Positions 61,616 through 64,000 of a stretch of 64,000 nt of DNA are shown piece after piece. How positions within the stretch are numbered: position 1 is the first letter of the stretch; every line of letters starts with the position of its first letter. A program made the translations under genes and the position numbers. Below the pieces are notes generated by a model. That model saw nothing but the letters and a program-made list of their open reading frames with translations, did no database searches and was not told the DNA's origin. The DNA is from Gemmatimonadetes bacterium T265 (GTDB lineage: Bacteria > Gemmatimonadota > Gemmatimonadetes > Gemmatimonadales > Gemmatimonadaceae). The stretch covers positions 2,802,342 to 2,866,341 of the forward strand of contig BPUI01000001.1 in NCBI GenBank assembly GCA_019973575.1, written 5' to 3'.

Positions 61616-62908
61616 TTACGCGGGGCGCCGCACGGCGGAGGCGTCGTGCGCGTGCCGCGGGATGGGCGCCGTCGCCGCGTGCGCCGCGTCGTCGGCGATC
61701 GCGTCGGTCACCGCGACCTCGCCGGCCGGGCGGCGCGAGACGACGAGCTCGCGTACGAGCACCATCACCGCCGCGAGCAGCGGCACGGCGACGAGCAGGC
61801 CTAACGGGCCGAAGAGCAGCGTCATTACCCCCTGCGCGAGCAGCGTCAGCGCCGGCGGCAGGTCGATGCGCTGCATGAGGACCGGCACGAGCAGGTGGTT
61901 CTCGAGGAACTGGAGCAGCACGAACGCGACCGCGACAAGCACCGCCGTGTGCGGGCTGGTGAGGAACGCCATCGCCACCGCCGGCACCCCGCTCAGGAAC
62001 GCGCCGACGGTCGGGATGAACTTGGTGAGCGCGGTGAGCACGCCCAGCGCGAGCGCGGCGCGCACGTGCAACCCGAGCAGGATGGCGGTCGTCGCCACGC
62101 CGAGGACCGCCATGGTCAGCAGCTGCGCGACGAGCCAGCGCCGGAGGGCGATCGCGACCGAGGAGAGCACCGCCGCCCCACGCTCGCGCCGCTTGGCCGG
62201 CAGGAGCGCGAGCACGCCGCGCGCGTACTGGGCCGGGTCGACGGCGAAGTAGAGCGCGAGGAAGATCGCGAGCAGCAGGCCGGTGAACGCGGCCACCGTC
62301 GCGCGCACCACGCGCAGCGGGTCGCCGTGCCCCGCGCCGGCCGTGCGGATCCGCTCGACGAGTCGCGCGCGCAGCGCCGCGCCGACTACCGACGGCGGCT
62401 GCCCCGCCGTCGGCTGCCCGACGGTCGGCCCGGCCTGGGGCGGAGCGACGACGGCCGGCGCGGGGGTGACGACGACGGTGTCGACCCGGTCCGCGGGCGC
62501 GGCCGGGGCGCCGAGCACGAAGCGGAGTGGCCCCGTGTCGTGCGAGGCGAGCCAGGCGTCGAGCTGCCCGAGCGCGTCGGGCACGCGCGCCTGGATCTCC
62601 GCCGACTGCCGCCGGAGCGTGGGCGCGAGCCACGCCCCCACGCCGCCGAGCACCGCACACGCGCCGACGACGATGAGCGCCGCGCCCGCCGCGCGCGGCA
62701 CGCGGAACTTCGCGAGCCGCTCGGCGCCCGCCGCGGCGGGCAGTCCGAACAGCACGCCGAGGAACGCGACGAAGACGAGGTCGCGCACCTCCCAGAGCCC
62801 GAGCGCGAGGGCGATCACGCCGAGCGCCGCCGCGGTGGCCGCGGCCGCGAAGCGGGCGATGCGGAGCGTCCCGGGCGGCGCGGACGGGTCGCGCACGGGC
62901 TCGGTCAC
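61616..62908 (-). CDS. AI-2E family transporter (TqsA/PerM-like)
   Basis: 430 residues from a GTG overlapping the previous stop (GTGA). Eight helices in the family layout, with the Pro/Thr-rich periplasmic loop (about 140-180) longer than usual, and the conserved FIPTVGAFLSGVPAVAMAF and FLENHLLVPVLMQRIDLPPAL (about 290-345). Members export AI-2, indole or Na+; the substrate here is unknown. Confidence 0.85.
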   Translation of the reverse strand: MTEPVRDPSAPPGTLRIARFAAAATAAALGVIALALGLWEVRDLVFVAFLGVLFGLPAAAGAERLAKFRVPRAAGAALIVVGACAVLGGVGAWLAPTLRRQSAEIQARVPDALGQLDAWLASHDTGPLRFVLGAPAAPADRVDTVVVTPAPAVVAPPQAGPTVGQPTAGQPPSVVGAALRARLVERIRTAGAGHGDPLRVVRATVAAFTGLLLAIFLALYFAVDPAQYARGVLALLPAKRRERGAAVLSSVAIALRRWLVAQLLTMAVLGVATTAILLGLHVRAALALGVLTALTKFIPTVGAFLSGVPAVAMAFLTSPHTAVLVAVAFVLLQFLENHLLVPVLMQRIDLPPALTLLAQGVMTLLFGPLGLLVAVPLLAAVMVLVRELVVSRRPAGEVAVTDAIADDAAHAATAPIPRHAHDASAVRRPA

Positions 62909-63720
62909 AGGATGTTGACGGCGCGCGCGGCGAGCACCGCGACGGTGGAGAACGAAATGAGCGACTGGAGCATCATCAGCAGCTTCGCCCAGCGCGAGAG
63001 CACGGGGGCGTCGGTGGGCGAGAAGGCGGTACTCGTGTTGAAGGCGAGGAACAGATAGTCCACGAACTCCGGGCGCCAGTGCACCGCGCGAGCGCCCGCG
63101 CCGCCGTCCGCGTCGAGCGTCTGCTGGGGGAAGAGGAACGCGCCGCGCCAGGCCGTGTCGCGCGGGTGCGAGCGCGAGCGCGCGTGCGGGCCGCCGGCGT
63201 CGACCCGCCAGTACCACGACGCGAAGACGAGTATGTTCGCGAGCCAGAGCGCCGCCGCGGAGCGCAGGAGTGTCTCCGGCGCCTCGGCCTTCGTCGGTAG
63301 CGCGGCGACGAGCCGGATCAGCCCCGCGACGAGCGCTGTCGTCATCACTCCGAGCATCGCCACGCCGAACGCCTGGTTCCACCGGCTCTGCCGCATGCGA
63401 TGTGCGACGACGGTGGGGACGAGGAGCACGAGAACGATCGTCGGCAGGAGCCACGGCGGCCCGAGCGTGAGCGAGCCGGGGAGCGCGAAGTAGAGCAGGG
63501 CGACGCCGACCACCGCGAGCAGCGCCGGCCACCGCGGTTCGTGCGGCAGCGGCTGCGGCTCGGGGTGCGCGGGCACACGGGTGGCGGGGTGCGCCGGCGC
63601 GTGCGGCGCGAAGTGCCGGGGGTGCGGGGCGAGGTGGGTGGCCGCCGCGACGTCCGGGCCAGCGGCGTCCGGGCTGGCGGGGGCCGAGCCGGGGGCGGGC
63701 GGGCGGGGAGGCGCGGACAT
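62905..63720 (-). CDS. DUF1345 membrane protein
   Basis: 271 residues. A Pro/His-rich cytoplasmic N-terminus (1-60) precedes six helices. Family signature DYLFLAFNTSTAFSPTD (about 222-238) is at its normal place, followed by LLMMLQSLISFSTVAVLAAR. Function unknown; first gene of a probable operon with the AI-2E transporter. Divergent from the partial gene at the window end. Confidence 0.8.
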   Translation of the reverse strand: MSAPPRPPAPGSAPASPDAAGPDVAAATHLAPHPRHFAPHAPAHPATRVPAHPEPQPLPHEPRWPALLAVVGVALLYFALPGSLTLGPPWLLPTIVLVLLVPTVVAHRMRQSRWNQAFGVAMLGVMTTALVAGLIRLVAALPTKAEAPETLLRSAAALWLANILVFASWYWRVDAGGPHARSRSHPRDTAWRGAFLFPQQTLDADGGAGARAVHWRPEFVDYLFLAFNTSTAFSPTDAPVLSRWAKLLMMLQSLISFSTVAVLAARAVNIL

Positions 63721-63775
63721 GAACGACCGCTGTGCGCAAGGATGACACCGCCGGCCTCTCTATATTGCGCAACGT

Positions 63776-64000
63776 ATGCCCGCGTCCCGCCGTCGCTCGG
63801 CCCGTCGCGCCCGCGGCGGAGTCGTCGCCGCGGGCGCGACGGCCGTGCTCCTTGTCGCCGCGCACGCCCGCGGGCGGGCCGCCGGCGCGCGGACAGGCGC
63901 ATGGGCGGCCGACGCCGCGCCGGTCGCCGAGTTCCTCGCCGTCGCCGGCGACTCCACGTACTGGGTGACGAGTGGGCCGGGCGGCGTCCACGTCCGCAGC
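63776..64000 (+). CDS. Start of a secreted protein, partial at window end
   Basis: 75 codons open to the edge. An Arg-rich start (MPASRRRSARRARGG) and hydrophobic core (VVAAGATAVLLVAAH) form a signal peptide or anchor, then APVAEFLAVAGDSTYWV. TATATT at 63761-63766 lies just upstream and would give a very short or no leader. No domain can be named from what is visible. Confidence 0.5.
   Translation, partial: MPASRRRSARRARGGVVAAGATAVLLVAAHARGRAAGARTGAWAADAAPVAEFLAVAGDSTYWVTSGPGGVHVRS

Noticed and set aside
1-64000. CRISPR arrays, tRNA or rRNA genes, insertion sequences
   Set aside because: None seen: no regular direct repeats with spacers, no cloverleaf-like or ribosomal sequence noticed, and no transposase frames.

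Overview
The window is very GC-rich bacterial chromosome with densely packed genes, many joined by 4-bp start/stop overlaps (ATGA, GTGA). Gene content (class-typical AttH/CrtC ABC operon, DUF2382 stress proteins, ricin-lectin secreted proteins, a large Wzx/Wzy-type exopolysaccharide locus, MgtE, DUF1345) and base composition suggest a soil-type Gram-negative bacterium, possibly Gemmatimonadota; that assignment is inference. I recognise no rRNA, tRNA, CRISPR array, transposase or prophage.

Layout. 1-4945 (-): a SNF2-type helicase running off the window edge and an Eco57I-like adenine methyltransferase, overlapping by 8 bp: probably part of a defence or restriction system. 5038-12687: a membrane glycosyltransferase, LD-carboxypeptidase, rhodanese plus Nudix CoA hydrolase, a secreted sorbosone-dehydrogenase-like protein with a ricin-type lectin tail, and an Nramp transporter coupled to a universal stress protein. 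12784-17702 (+): a holin-family protein followed by an ABC exporter operon of AttEFGH type, with two permeases, one ATPase and one CrtC/AttH protein; one permease is short at its N-terminus and the AttH-like protein carries a permease-like N-terminus. 17735-23608 (-): six stress/cell-envelope proteins built by shuffling a glycine zipper, a conserved GH/NPDY module, a PRC barrel and DUF2382. 23783-25531 (+): DUF72 and SURF1.

25926-53468 is an exopolysaccharide locus of about 27 kb. It encodes a priming sugar-1-phosphate transferase, a deacetylase-glycosyltransferase fusion whose deacetylase half has lost catalytic residues, Wza and Wzc homologues, a plant-type GDP-mannose 3,5-epimerase, a WecG/TagA transferase, Wzx flippase, Wzy polymerase/ligase, a GT4, several methyltransferases, a UDP-GlcNAc 2-epimerase, two FAD oxidoreductases, an intact NodB deacetylase and a second sugar epimerase. 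Two paralogous secreted ricin-lectin/beta-helix proteins lie inside it on the opposite strand (39683-43381), each behind or next to a hairpin terminator. The locus appears able to prime, build, flip, polymerise and export one polymer, with predicted L-galactose or L-gulose content.

53431-64000 is mostly housekeeping: DUF4383, EamA exporter, MgtE, an HMA protein without its CxxC, a beta-hydroxyacid dehydrogenase coupled to a class V aminotransferase, a DNA methyltransferase split by an in-frame TGA, an O-methyltransferase, an AI-2E-family exporter, a DUF1345 membrane protein, and the start of a secreted protein at the right edge. A heptamer, GTTAGGC/GCCTAAC, recurs about 26 times across the window, in genes, at stop codons and between genes.
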